Assembly (NCBI GenBank): GCA_963693365.1
Contig: CAVNZM010000017.1
Location: 4,712,001 to 4,776,000 of the forward strand
DNA from: Amoebidium appalachense
Lineage: Eukaryota; Ichthyosporea
DNA length: 64,000 bases
Direction: 5' to 3'
A model generated the notes under the pieces. The model was not told the DNA's origin, did no database searches, and was given only the letters and a program-made list of their open reading frames with translations. This document shows positions 29,694 to 41,914 of this stretch, piece by piece. Position 1 is the stretch's first letter. The number at the start of each line of letters is the position of its first letter. The position numbers were made by a program, and so were the translations under genes.

Positions 29694-30106
29694 ACACACA
29701 CACACAACACACACGTGCACGAACGCGCGAGCGTGCGCGCACGCACACACACGCATAAACATACACAAACACACATACGCATAAGCATACACACAGATGA
29801 CTCCCCAATTAGATCACCCACTTATCCTCAAACCTGCTCGAAAACGTCATCACTAACAAGTGCACAACATCTGAGACTCATGGGAGAAAAAAAAAGAGAA
29901 AAAAACAAAAAAGAAGAAGACGACGACCAAAAAAAAAGAAAAAAAGAAAAAAGAAAAAAAAAAAAAAAAAAAAAAAAAAGAAACATCACTTTACATGCTT
30001 GTTGCCCAATCGAAAAAGCCGGCCTCAAGCCAGCAACAAACAGCCCTCAATCATAACCTTCACAGTTTTCATTTTCTTCGGGAATGCATATTGGATTCAA
30101 AAAGTA

Positions 30107-30825
30107 TCATTCCACCCTCTGCTTCTTTCTCCTTGGCTCCTTATCATTGCTCTGAAACGCCGCCAAATCCACCCGATATCTCGTCATGAGTCTATCCGCC
30201 TCGCTGAAATACTTCCTCTTGTCCCCCTTCCCCATAGCCATCCACTCCCTCAACGCAAGCAATTGCAAAATACTATCCTCCAGTAAAGGATTTGCGGAAC
30301 TCAGCGCGTATTTGAACAACATGTACGCGTCAGGGGGTTTAACAAGTAGCGTATCCTGTGTTGCCGCACGAGAATCGTTCCCTGAAACGGAATTGTTGTT
30401 CTCCCGCCCGTTTCCGCGCGATGGCGAGGGGGAATCGTTTGTTGGGGAGGGCGGTTGAGGCGAGGTCTTTCCGTTGCGTTTCTTGCCCTTGGGTTTTCCC
30501 TGCAGGCACAAAAGAGGGGAAAACGTGTTAGTTTTCCGGTGATTTGAACTTTCCTTAAGTGAGTTTGGAAAATTCAGGTGATTTGGCCCCGTGCAGCAAC
30601 ATGGGCTGGGAGGAGGGATGTGCTGTTTGATAACGACTTGTATGAAGCTGGGATGAGGTGTCGGCACCAGGCCAACAGTACTTCCACCCAAAAAGATACA
30701 CATGTAAAAGACGATGTGACAAAACATACATCCGTTATATGTGGAGATGTAACACTTCACCCAACAAGATACACAGCTAGACAACCACGTCACACTCGCA
30801 CGCACGCACACACGCACGCACGCAC

Positions 30826-30875
<50 letters not shown>

Positions 30876-31173
30876 TCTTGCGCACACAACACCACCACTG
30901 CTACTCTTCATTACTCCAATAAAGCTCTGCACTTCCACAATGAAACAAAGAAGCATTAACAGGACTCATTATCGAACAGAGGGTCCTGGTTACAGAAACC
31001 GGGGGGGTGTACGAGGCAAGGGCGAGAAGTTGGAGAGAAGAGGGTAGGGTGGGGAGGGGGGGGGAGGGGGGGTCAATGTGTTAGATGAGTGTGAAGTATA
31101 CATTCACGACTGAAACGCAATGTAGATCTTGCAAAGCACACATACACAGCGCATGTGCAGGAGTGGGGGGGCG

Positions 31174-31217
<44 letters not shown>

Positions 31218-32632
31218 ATGGAAAGTGAAGACAATCAAGCAGAAGTGGCAGGGACCAGCCATCATCCAATCAAATCACAAATTGCAAATTTAACGACACA
31301 TCGGGTTGGGGAATAGGGGGGGGGGGGGGGGGGGGGAGGGCACATGCATTGAATGATATCAGTTTTATAAAACCCCTCCGTCACATCACGCTTACTACAA
31401 TTCCCTCTCCCCCCCCCCCCCCCCCCCCTCAACCCCCCCCCCTCACCCAACTTCTCCCCCCACCCCTGCCCTCTTCTTCCACCTTTTTCTTTCTGCGCAG
31501 TCAGAACATATCACGCACACTTTTCTTGAAGTCACAGTGTCCATACCTTCTTGTTTTCTTTAAGGGTCATGTAGTTGTCAATCTTAGCCTTGTCAGCGTC
31601 AGCGAATAGAAGAAGCGCTTTGCTCTTGCGTTGGTGGGTGGGATTGCCTGTAAGGAGGGGGCGATGGGTCAATAGTGGCAATGTTAAGGGACTCTCTTTT
31701 TCGTGTGGGGGGATGGCTGTGTGTGTGTGTGTGTTTGTGTGTGTGTGTTTGTGTGTGTGTGTGCGTGTGCGTGTGTGCGCGCGCACGTGTGTGTGTGTGT
31801 GTGTGCGCGTGTGCGCGTGTACATGCGTGTATGTGCACCCCTATGTGTGCTTGTGTATGTGTGTGGGCGCATGCATCCTAACTATGGTATTGTATGTGCT
31901 CGTGTTCACGTGTGAATGTTGCGGCAGAAATCAAAGTAAAGAAGTCACCTGATTCCTTCATCTTTTGTGCTGTGCATGTTTGAAAACGTGGTTAGGTACA
32001 CCATGCCACTATGACAACAGTGAGTGTGTGCGCATACACAAGCACATCCCCCGTGTGCATGTGTGTACGTACTAGTTTAAATACGTGTGCAAGTGATCGT
32101 TTCTACTTCATGTCATTGTGTACGTGTGTGCATATGGTAGCCAGATTGTATGTGTACGTGTGTTTTCTGGGGATGATAGGCTTACACGCTTGCTAGCGCA
32201 TACACAGGCGTTGTGGTCTATGCAATCCCCGGGGGGCCGGGAGGGGGGGGGGGGGGGGGGGGGGGGACGTTCATACATAAGTGTGTGTGTGTGTGAGTGT
32301 GAGTGTGTGTGAGTGAGTGAGTGTGTGTGTGTGAGTGTGTGAGTGTGTGTGTGTGAGTGAGTGAGTGTGTGTGTGAGTGTGTGAGTGTGTGAGTGTGTGT
32401 GTGTGTGCAGTATGAATGGCACAAATGTTAATGTGTTTGGTTGTTTGGCTGTGTGTGCTTGTATTCAGCCCATGCCCGCGTGCACCCGCACGCGCACGTA
32501 TGCGTGTGCTGGACCGATCGAACACGTGTGTGCAGAGCTTGTGTGTTTGTGCCTGTGTGTACGTGTGTGCGTGGTTGTAGGGTGGGGTGGGGTGGTGGTG
32601 GTGGTGTTGGTGGTGGTGGTGTTGGTGGTGGT

Positions 32633-32689
<57 letters not shown>

Positions 32690-32925
32690 GGGCGTGTGCG
32701 TGTGTGTGCGTGTCTCAAGTATCTCGGAAGTGTGTGCACTCGGATGTATCTGTACGTGCATAGCTCAAGTGTCAACGCCCACGACACTGCCCGTTTGCAG
32801 AACACAGAATGTGTGTGGGCGGACATGTGTGTGTGCAGAGATTGTGTGTTTGTGCCTGTGTGTACGTGTGTGCATGGTTGTAGGGTGCGGTGGATGGTGG
32901 TGGTGGTGTTGGTGGTGGTGTGTGT

Positions 32926-32961
<36 letters not shown>

Positions 32962-34091
32962 TGCGTGTGTGTGTGTGTGTGCGTGTCTCAAGTATCTCGG
33001 AAGTGTGTGCACTCGGATGTATCTGTACGTGCATGGCTCATGTGTCAACGCCCACCACACTGCCCGTTTGCAGAATACAGAATGTATGTGGGCGTACATG
33101 TGTGCGCATCCATGTATGTGCTTGCGTGTGACGTGCGCGTGTAAGCGTAAGAGAAAGTGTACGCCCATGCGTCAAGTGTGACATTTCTGTGTGTCAGTTG
33201 TGGTACAGCATGTAATACTATGTATGTGCACGTGTCACATGCATAGAGAGTGCAGGACCGTTTGCACGTGAGTGCTGTACACGGCGCGCTATGCTGGAAC
33301 ACACAAATGTGGGCGTGTTGATGTACCAAACGATGGAACATCAAGACGAGTCAAAGTAGCTCTCTAACAATACGGGAGAGTTGGATTCCACTCTCCCTTA
33401 ACACCCAGTACATGTAGCAGACGCACACGTGCCACAACATTTGAGAAGCACCTACAAGAACAGAAGAGGACATCCGGTAGTAAAACACGAAAAAAAGAAA
33501 TAGAAAAAACACGAATTTGCTGTTACCTTTTGAGCACTCGGGGCAGAAGAACTCAAACGGGTCCGCCTCCGGCGTCTGCAGGCGGCGGTACTTCGTTCTG
33601 TCTATCCCCACGCACTTTCCGTGCGTCCACACACGACAGCGCTCACACTGCACCATATACGGTGTTTCGTCCTCGTACGCCTCCCCACAAACAGGGCACC
33701 ACTTGTCCGGATTTACCACTTCCTCCTCTTCCACTCGTTCTTCCTCCTTCGGTTTTTCCTCCGTCACTTTCTTTTGCCCAGCCCTCCCGCCGTTCTCCTT
33801 CGATGTGGGTGTCTTTGGTGTGTTTCCGTTGCTTTCTCCGGTCTTTTTGGCTTGCTGGGAGCGTATTTGGGAGTATGAAGAGCGTCTCTTCGGGCCAGAA
33901 TTCGAGTTTTCGGAATGATTTGTCCCTGGAGACACCTTTTTCAACGGTTCGTCGTCACTAAGGCTTCCGGGCTCCACTTTGCTGACAACTGCAACTTCTT
34001 CCTTTACGTTTTCCCTTCCAGCGTACGCGTGTGTGCGTGCATGTGGATTTCTCAGTGTTTCCCCGAAGGGATTTCCTGTGAAAGTGGCCAT
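30107..34091 (-). CDS. PHD-finger plus HMG-box chromatin protein
   Basis: Three exons join in exact phase: 34091-33527 ([13 protein letters not shown]; donor TCAAAAG|GTAACA), 31647-31547 (acceptor CCTTACAG, donor AAGAAG|GTATGG) and 30499-30107 (acceptor GTGCCTGCAG, ends GTGGAGTGA-type stop region at 30107). The total is 352 residues. Residues about 130-187 form a Cys4-His-Cys3 PHD finger: [26 protein letters not shown], then FFCPEC. PHD fingers read histone H3 tails. The C-terminal part has an HMG-box-like segment from [14 protein letters not shown] through [20 protein letters not shown] to RVDLAAF, followed by a basic RRKKQR tail. Between them is a basic, serine/proline-rich linker. PHD plus a single HMG box in such a short protein is unusual. 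The introns carry large repeats. Confidence 0.82.
30790..30872 (+). repeat. CA-rich microsatellite in intron
   Basis: CACG and CA repeats between the second and third exons of the PHD/HMG gene. Confidence 0.9.
31045..31140 (-). mobile_element. Decayed poly(C)-ending element
   Basis: The reverse complement reads GCAAGATCTACATTGCGTTTC, then GTATACTTCACACTC and ACATTGACCCCCCC. It closely parallels 528-600, where GCAAGATCTGCAATGTG leads to GTGTACTTCACACTC and GCATTCCGCCCC. Confidence 0.6.
32280..32408 (+). repeat. (GTGTGAGT)n microsatellite
   Basis: GTGAGTGTGT-type repeats in the first intron of the PHD/HMG gene. Many GTGAGT words occur, but on the strand opposite to transcription. Confidence 0.9.
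32520..33075 (+). repeat. About 300-bp tandem duplication in PHD/HMG intron 1
   Basis: Copies at about 32528-32820 and 32830-33080 share GTGTGTTTGTGCCTGTGTGT, a G tract, TCAAGTATCTCGGAAGTGTG and GCCCGTTTGCAGAA. Few differences lie outside the G and TG tracts. Confidence 0.9.
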
Positions 34092-34771
34092 TTTTTCTTT
34101 GCTGTGTTGGATTTCAAACACCAGCCGACCCGTGTGGATTTTTGTGGTGCCTGGCGTGCAACCAAACACCAACTACTTCAAATTTGCGCGCGTTTTGCTG
34201 ATAAGACAAAACTGTGTGAGAAAGAAAGGACAGAACACAGAAAGACCTTTCTCAAGTAGAGGAACATAGGGGGGGGGGGGGGGGGGGAAAGAAAGAGAAA
34301 GATATATCTATTTTCAGTTGTAAGACTCCCGCTGGCTGTGACGAGAGCGCTCAAGAGCATGACAGATATCTGATGACTCAGCGCATATGTGCGTGTGCTC
34401 GTGTGTGTGTCCGATGCAAAGGGCCGTGCCTGGCACAACCAAATTCTCTTTTGATACCTCAGTTTTCAGTATGGCACGATACGACAACTTTGATTCCACT
34501 TGCTATGTGCACACAGATAAAACTTGTAAACTCTTTTGTGCCTATTCATTGATGTGCTTTTAGTGAGAGAGATAATTATAACCGGGAGAAACGGATTTTT
34601 GGGTGCACTTGCAGTGGGCCGTGCCAGTGACGTTACTCCGCCGAGTCAACGTCCGTTCCGATGTGTGAGATCCGGTTGGCTGAACTTTCACGCCTTCGAA
34701 AAGCGGGACAAAGTTGATAAGAAAAATGAATGTTTTTGTATGATTCACCTAATACAATGGCAAATAAGTCT

Positions 34772-34984
34772 CTATTTAGATATAAGTATATATATTTTTG
34801 GTACAGAAGAAAACGTGTAAAGCAGATGTAATAACATGTGATAACACTTCTCACGATCATTTGTACGGTTTATAACGTTAGGACCACCGTGATTGGTTGG
34901 AATGTAGCGGTAATTGGCTTCGGGCCGTACGCCATTTGGTTGGCCCATGAAATATTCGGCACGATAGGAATCCATTGAAGTCAT
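34772..34984 (-). CDS. Candidate exon, unrecognised
   Basis: After the acceptor GAATCTTACAG the minus strand opens with ATG and reads a normal-looking 45-residue stretch that includes AEYFMGQPNGVRPEANYR. It then continues to a stop at 34772 through less protein-like sequence; a donor near 34843 (GAGAA|GTGTTA) is possible. The opposite strand is also open here. It may be a first coding exon of an unseen gene. No domain recognised. Confidence 0.25.
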   Translation of the reverse strand: MTSMDSYRAEYFMGQPNGVRPEANYRYIPTNHGGPNVINRTNDREKCYHMLLHLLYTFSSVPKIYILISK

Positions 34985-35117
34985 CTGTAAGATTCCTGAA
35001 TGGCATCAACATTGATGTATATTGAAACTAAAAGTGTGCATAATACAGTTTTCTACATTTGACTGAACTTTATAAAGCTATGAAAGCATAGTATCAATAA
35101 ATAAATGCTTTTTTCAG

Positions 35118-35362
35118 TAACACGTTGTGCTGCAGTGAGCCAGGTGAACGCTCCCCGCCGCACTCCCACATACATAGCTACGCCTCAGTCGGGATCCAGT
35201 TATCGTGCGCATTCCACGCCCGCTAACCCTGCCGGCACCAACTTAATTGTGACAGCTTCTAGCGATTGGCTCCCAGGATATTATTCACAGTTGCATGACA
35301 CTCCGGCTGTTGATTCTCCTTCTATTCAAAAGGTCACGGACGGTTACAGAGTATACAAATAA
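35118..35362 (+). CDS. Candidate terminal exon, unrecognised
   Basis: A strong acceptor (GCTTTTTTCAG, 35107-35117) is followed by 81 codons to TAA at 35360-35362. They include RRTPTYIATPQSGSSYR and SDWLPGYYSQLHDTPAV. Composition is protein-like and free of repeats. It needs a preceding exon ending in phase 1, which I did not find. Confidence 0.3.
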
Positions 35363-35870
35363 TTGATTACATATATATAAATTCAAATTATTAATGAATT
35401 GAGTTTTAAAGTCACAGCTTATGTGCGTCCTTTGCCGACGGCCTTAATGCACAATACTGCAGTGCACTATCACATTTATCTATCATCATAGTTCAGCTAA
35501 TCATTTCTCTTACTTATCATGCATTGTACCTGCCACTTCCCAGTTTGACCCTGCGGATACGCCAACAATTTTAGAACAAGGAAATGCTGTGAAGAAATAA
35601 GAGCGCAGGCTTCAGTAATAGCATAGTCTGTAGCTACATCTTCTTTACTCTTACATATAAGCTGTTTAAAAATTACTTCTTTTTTGATCACTTTCACTTG
35701 AATCACGCTGACGCGTTCACATCTACGCACAGGTCACAGCCTCACATGAACTTCAGAACTTTATTAAAATATGTCAAGGAGACATTGTTGGATTGGATAA
35801 TAATCACTTTTAGAATTAGCCTAAAGGGTGAGCTTTCCACCAATCGTCTCGGCGACTATCATAGCGGTGG

Positions 35871-36113
35871 GTATATAAAGTGGCGCCTCGTGTCCAGCTC
35901 TCGTGGCCTGCTCGGTCGCGCATCGGTGGGAAAGTTACAGTACAGAGCTCTGCAAATCACTGCATACGGTTAGTGAAGACCCTCAGCCAGGCTAGCTGTG
36001 CCAACAACAACAACAGTAGAGAGAAAAAACAAACAGAACGAGTTTATACTTATGATGAATATGCTTCGGCTTTGCGAAGGTCATACTGTTATATATTCTG
36101 ACTAAAAAATAAA
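35871..36113 (+). promoter_or_regulatory. CCAAT-TATA promoter with AATAAA 240 bases downstream
   Basis: CCAAT at about 35840, GGGTATATAAAG at 35870-35880 and AATAAA at about 36108. The intervening DNA has a possible donor ACG|GTTAGT at 35968. It could be the promoter and first exon of a gene, or the U3-R part of a solo LTR. Confidence 0.4.
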
Positions 36114-36419
36114 GGTTTCGTCTCGACCGCGCGGACTGTCGCGGACGTTCAGCACGCACACTGTTGAATCCAGAATTGTCAAATTAGTACTTCTGCTGTT
36201 TTATGTTTATACCATTACTAGAATTAGTATATGTTAGTAACATATAGAATTAGTTATGTAGGGTAAAGGGCAGTCATATGTGTGCACATAAATTACAGAC
36301 AATCCACTTGCGTTGGCAAGCAGGGAAGCTTCGTGATGGAAATTCAAAAGAGCCGGGCTCCACGTGCACGTAGCCTACTAGTAGTAGACGGTCACCTCTG
36401 AGTGCTGTCTTCCCGGCGG

Positions 36420-36423
<4 letters not shown>

Positions 36424-36461
<38 letters not shown>
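36424..36461 (+). repeat. T homopolymer
   Basis: About 38 T followed by TTG repeats. Its reverse complement gives false poly-lysine frames. Confidence 0.95.
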
Positions 36462-36462
<1 letters not shown>

Positions 36463-36656
36463 TTGTTGTTTTTGTTGTTGTTGGTGTTGGTGTGGTAGTG
36501 CCCGGCCACTTACGTAAGCAAGTGGGTACATAGCCTTGGAGACTAGGCCCCACGGGAAATTTCATGATCAACATGTAATGCTATGTAAGGCGTTAACGTC
36601 CGTAGGTTACAGTTAAGATCACATAAAATGATAGAACTAACCCATGGACGCCCCGC

Positions 36657-36694
<38 letters not shown>

Positions 36695-36813
36695 TTTCCA
36701 AGTTTCCAGCTCAGCAATATTAATACTTGAGTCACACAAGTTAGTACAATTGCGACTTAATCTGCATTCTATTTATCGGTGGTGGAGGTATGTTTACTCT
36801 GACACGCATTCTA

Positions 36814-36960
<147 letters not shown>

Positions 36961-36968
36961 GCTCTCTG

Positions 36969-37005
<37 letters not shown>

Positions 37006-37546
37006 CACAAGTGCACACACACTCTGTCGGTCTACACACAACTTGCGCACACGCACACGCACACAAATACAAGCAGAACATCTTAGCATAACGGGCACAC
37101 AAATTGAACGCATAAAAAATACCCACGCGCCATGAACACACACAGTATTGTATGCACACACATGCACGCACGTACACGCGTCGCGTGTCAGTGTGTGCAG
37201 GGACGCAATTGCACATCGCCCGGCTTCGGACGAGCACATACCGTGCACATTAGCTACATAATGCCAAAAATATGCAAACTCTGGCACGCATGCGCGCATG
37301 TGCACACCTGCACACATACATACACACATATCACACATGATAACACACACCACGCTCGCTCCGTATGTACTAGTCTCACTCCGTGTCAGCAACCCAACCC
37401 TCCCCCCCACCCCACCCAACCCCACCTCCAGCCCCCACGAGTCCTTTTTTCTCTTCTTCCCTCCACCCACCCCCCACCCCATTTACCCCCTCCCTCCCTC
37501 CCTTCCCCTCACCCCCCGACTCGAAACAACTTTGTGTTCCTCATAG

Positions 37547-37625
37547 GACACAATGTTTATACCGAGCACCGATTTTATCCTACACTCCTGAGGATGCTAA
37601 ATGCATGCTGCAATTAGTAGGCTAA
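37547..37625 (+). CDS. Candidate terminal exon, unrecognised
   Basis: After the acceptor GTTCCTCATAG the frame reads about 25 residues, including YRAPILSYTPEDAKCMLQL, to TAA at 37623-37625. A second frame is also open, so the reading is uncertain. I cannot link it to an upstream exon. Confidence 0.28.
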
Positions 37626-37787
37626 ACTTATAATACACTGTTACCAACTTTAACAGTAGTATGTACACACTTAGTTCAGAGGTTTTTTTCCCCAGCCTCG
37701 CTCTGATCCAGTGGGTTTTAACACATCCCTTTCACCTACTCTCTCTCCCCGTCCCTGCCTCCTTCAGAATGATCCCTTCCCCCCCCC

Positions 37788-37962
<175 letters not shown>

Positions 37963-38159
37963 CCCCCCCCCCCCCCCCCCCCTCACTCTCTGAGGCTCTC
38001 TTCCCGATGCTCTCTCCTCCCCCCCCCCCCCCCCCCCCCCTCCCCCAATGCACAGTCTCTATCTCTCTCCCCGAGGCTCTGTCTCTCTCTCTCTCCCGGG
38101 ACCTCCCCCCCCCCCCCCCCCCCCCACCCTTCTCCCCCCCCCCCCCCCCCCCCCCCTCT

Positions 38160-38501
<342 letters not shown>

Positions 38502-38795
38502 ACATCATTGTGTGTCACGTTGTGCGCAGGTGTGTGTGCCCCCATACTTTTTTGCAGCATTTGATCGTGTGGTGTGTGTACGGACACGATTATAATTATT
38601 GGGCTTGCTTAGCACTGAGATCGGATTGATATATTCAATAAGCAATATCCAAATGAAGAGGCATGCGCCGGCCGGCACACAGGGAAGGGGAGATGGGGGA
38701 AGGAGGAGTACGATGGGTGGGGGGGGGGGGGGGAGGGGGGGGGGAGAGAGAGGGGAGAGGGGGAGGGAGAGAGAGTGAGTGAGTGAGTGAGAGAG

Positions 38796-38876
<81 letters not shown>

Positions 38877-38903
38877 TCAGCCTCAGCCTGCCCGGACTTT
38901 TTT

Positions 38904-38934
<31 letters not shown>

Positions 38935-38984
38935 GGGAGGGGGGGAGGGGGGGGAGGGGGGGGGGGGGGGAGAAGGAGGGTCGG

Positions 38985-39115
38985 AATGCGGTATAGGTAC
39001 GAAGTACAACTACGTGGCACAACTCGAAACACGGTGCAGGACATATGCAAAGGCAAGATTCGAATTTCACATCGGCAATGTGTGCAATATGCAACAGAAA
39101 GGAAGCCCACCCTCA
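38985..39115 (-). mobile_element. Poly(C)-ending element, inverted partial copy
   Basis: After G-rich DNA it reads CGGAATGCGGTATAGGTACG and shares ACGGTGCAGGACATATGCAA with the copy at 16.5 kb (ATGGTGCAGGACACATGCAA). Confidence 0.65.
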
Positions 39116-39149
39116 GCTGAAGAAGGGGGAGAGGGGGGGGGAAGGGGGC

Positions 39150-39525
39150 CCCCGGGGGGGGGGGGGGGGGGGGGGTTTGAATGCATCAAAAAGTACGAAG
39201 TACACAAGAACAAACGGACAACACGATGCAGAATGCAAGCCATACCTAAAGAGTATGCATAATAAGCAGAGCCCATCCTCAGGGGGGGCCCACGTCATCC
39301 ACAGTACCCGATTTTCGACCTATTCACCTCGTTAACGAAACCCAACTCAGATACTGTGTCACTTGAACATGGGTAGGTTACCCGTCTTGATCAGAGACGA
39401 GCAGGGTTGCTTATATATGCAGGCAAGGGCAGTGGGAAAGGCCGGGGGTTAAAGTTGCAGCAGTAAGCAGAAGCAAGAAAAATATAGATAGGAACTCAGG
39501 AGACGGGGCTTCTAGGAAGCTCCCC
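39150..39525 (-). mobile_element. Poly(C)-ending element, full-length inverted copy
   Basis: From a G run and GAATGCATCAAAAAGTACG to AACTCAGGAGACGGGGCTTCT, it aligns end to end with the reverse complement of 7873-8210. The two copies differ at few positions, so the family was active recently. Confidence 0.78.
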
Positions 39526-39639
39526 CCGGAGTCCCCCGTCGCTACCTAAGTCGATACTTCCCTGGCTAACACGCTCACACTATGTAGCTGAAAAGAATTG
39601 AGTCCCGAAGGCCGCAGAATTCGCAATCAGAGGGGAAAA

Positions 39640-39885
39640 TATGATTTGACCCACGCCGCAGGCTGCCACCTACTGAGATGGCTCCTTATTTTTCCTTACA
39701 CATTCAGCGAACATTGGACTCTATCGAACCGTCGAGGCGCCCCCGACAGAAAGCATGCACGCGGTCGCGAGAGTGTAAGGAAAAATCGCCCGCCTGCAGC
39801 GAACGTAAAGTTCATCGCAGCGCGTGCACACCGTCAGTACGTGTGAGCGCCGCAGGCTACCACCTACTGAGGCGGTGTCTCCCTT

Positions 39886-39921
<36 letters not shown>

Positions 39922-40015
39922 CAAAAGGGACGCCTCAAGTAGATGTATAACGTCGCACGTGCGGCAACACGTCAGTGCGTGTTAGCGCCGCTGGGTAGTA
40001 ACACGCTTACTAGGG
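39640..40015. repeat. Inverted and direct repeats of unknown element
   Basis: TTTTTCCTTACAC (39690-39702) and GTGTAAGGAAAAA (39774-39786) form a 13-base inverted repeat around about 70 bases. A word like CGCCGCAGGCTACCACCTACTGAG occurs at about 39655 and 39848, with a diverged third copy at about 39988. Confidence 0.6.
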
Positions 40016-40801
40016 CGGAACTTTAACGTCTTCGAACGGAAAGCTATGCCCCCGGATGTCAGCCGGAAATGTGGTATCACTCAATTGGGGGGGAGGGGGG
40101 GGGGGGGGGGGAGGGGGAGGTTAAGCAGTAGTTAACAATCAATGAATAATGCAAAGTCTCCAAGCCTTAGGCTTTGTACCCGTTAATGCACCAATTTCAC
40201 AAGTAGGTCACATTTGTTGTTCTTACGGGAAGCAGAATCGTAGGGAGCTCGAGTGCCGTGATGATCCCTGAAACGTGAGCACCTCCACCGTAGGCTACAT
40301 GTCGTGATTTGGCCAACCCATAATCTCAGGGACCATAGAAGACAAAACCCAAAGTATATGTAGTATCAACAGCCTATGTGTGGGCTAAGCCTTCTAAGGA
40401 GAACTCACCGAGCACCACTTACAACAAGGCTACAGTCGATGCTTATTGGAAGTCTTACGGTACCGGTAGTTCGTAGGGACCAAGTTAAGGGACTTCCTCC
40501 CGCGAACAAAACCCGGTAGGATAAAAAAAAGAATCAGAATAAAAAGAGGACCACTTCTACAAGACAATCATGTAGCAACGGGAGGCTTGCAATTGGGCGT
40601 CGCTCTTGTGTCTGTGTGTGTGGGGGGGGTGGGGAGGGGAGGGCCGGGGGAGGGGGGGGGGGGACGAAGCCTTCCCAGAAATCAAGGAGGGCCAGAGAGA
40701 GAGCTCGAGAGCGAGAGTTGAGCTCGAGGGGGAGGGAGGAGCAGGGAGGGAGGGAGAAGGAGGGAAGGGGAGAGAAGGGGGGGGGGGGAGAGAGAGAGGG
40801 G

Positions 40802-40856
<55 letters not shown>

Positions 40857-41189
40857 AGGGAGGGAGGGAGGGAGGGAGGGAGGGAGGGAGGGAGGGATAG
40901 CGCGGGTGTCAACGTAATTGACCATGACATGACATGGACCTTGCGGCACTCTTTATTACAAACTTCGTTGCGTACCAGCGGCTTTACAAATGCAAGTGCC
41001 AATTCAAGTTCAGTAAAGGCCTGGTAGCCATTACAACGTAACATTAGGCAATGACAATAATGGGTTCCCGTGGTTTTCGAGCTAATGTTATGTGTTTCCG
41101 GCGCCTGCTCGTAGCGTGTTGATTCTTACAAGCACAAATGCTCTCTATTGCCAAATCTGAGGGGCTTTGGGTTGCTAAAGCCAGCGCAG

Positions 41190-41870
41190 CTACCAACTTC
41201 GCATTTTCCTTTTCCCTTCGTCTACCCGCCGCTCTAATGTTAACAGCTCACTCTCTTCATCCTCCATGTTGCCCAACTTGTTTTGCGCACGCGCATTCTT
41301 GTTTTGTTTCGGGCGCTTTGCATGCTCCGTGTCAGCAATTTCGAGTTCCTGTGCTTTGCGCTTTTTCGGTGTTTTTTGCCTCGGCTCACTTTCCACGTGT
41401 GGCGTCGCTTCTTGTCTATTTAGGAAGGTGGCATCTTCACCTTCCTTATTTGGCATAATGCTCTTTTTCGAGCCGCCGTTCTTCTTCTGCTCGTTGTGCC
41501 AGTGAGGGGGCATGTGTTTCTTGGAGATGACGAGATTGCTCAACTTGGGGAACCTCTCATCCTTTCCCGGTCTCCCACGGCGCCTTTTGGCTGCTGTTTC
41601 GTGTTGGCCAGTTTCCCCTCCCCTTTTCCTCCCTCCCTCTCTTCCCTCCTGTTCCTGATCCTGTTGCTCTTTCTTTTCCCTTTCCATCGTGCGTGCAATT
41701 TCGAGACATTCTTCCTCTTTCTTCAGGTCTAAAGGTCCTTTGGGGTGCAATATTTTCAGCCACTCTATCCTTCTCTGTATCCCCTTTACCGTCAATTCAG
41801 ACGGAATGCACACCGTGTTACCCTTCGTTAACTTCGTTTCGGTACACCACTCAGCGTAGCACGCAGGCAT
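41190..41870 (-). CDS. Basic nuclear protein with AT-hook and THAP-like start
   Basis: Single open frame from ATG at 41870 to TAG, 226 residues. An upstream extension in frame to 41963 passes through a poly-lysine stretch and is less likely. The N-terminus MPACYAEWC with IEWLKIL about 30 residues later resembles the first half of a THAP zinc finger (M-P-x-C-x4-C ... W), but the second Cys-His pair is missing. Residues about 94-101 are RRRGRPGK, an AT-hook DNA-binding motif. The rest is lysine/glutamate-rich with several nuclear-localisation-like clusters such as TPKKRKAQ. It is divergent to the 42549 gene with about 680 bases between starts. Function is inferred as DNA-binding; the end may be cut by an unseen intron. 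Confidence 0.6.
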   Translation of the reverse strand: MPACYAEWCTETKLTKGNTVCIPSELTVKGIQRRIEWLKILHPKGPLDLKKEEECLEIARTMEREKKEQQDQEQEGREGGRKRGGETGQHETAAKRRRGRPGKDERFPKLSNLVISKKHMPPHWHNEQKKNGGSKKSIMPNKEGEDATFLNRQEATPHVESEPRQKTPKKRKAQELEIADTEHAKRPKQNKNARAQNKLGNMEDEESELLTLERRVDEGKRKMRSW

Positions 41871-41914
41871 TTTGCGGATCTCGCAATGTTCGTTGAAATG
41901 ATATATTGTATTTT

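Larger units (their letters stand above)
27358..30106. other. Spacer with two large duplications and microsatellites
   Basis: No supported gene. It holds a G run (27404-27452), a roughly 300-bp tandem duplication (27455-28046), a roughly 140-bp duplication (28594-28870), C, CT and TG tracts, a decayed poly(C)-ending element (28490-28600), an A tract (29521-29545), a C tract (29640-29692) and CA repeats. A microexon-like TCTGTTT|GTAAGT after ACCACAG at 28070-28087 is too short to judge. Confidence 0.55.
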
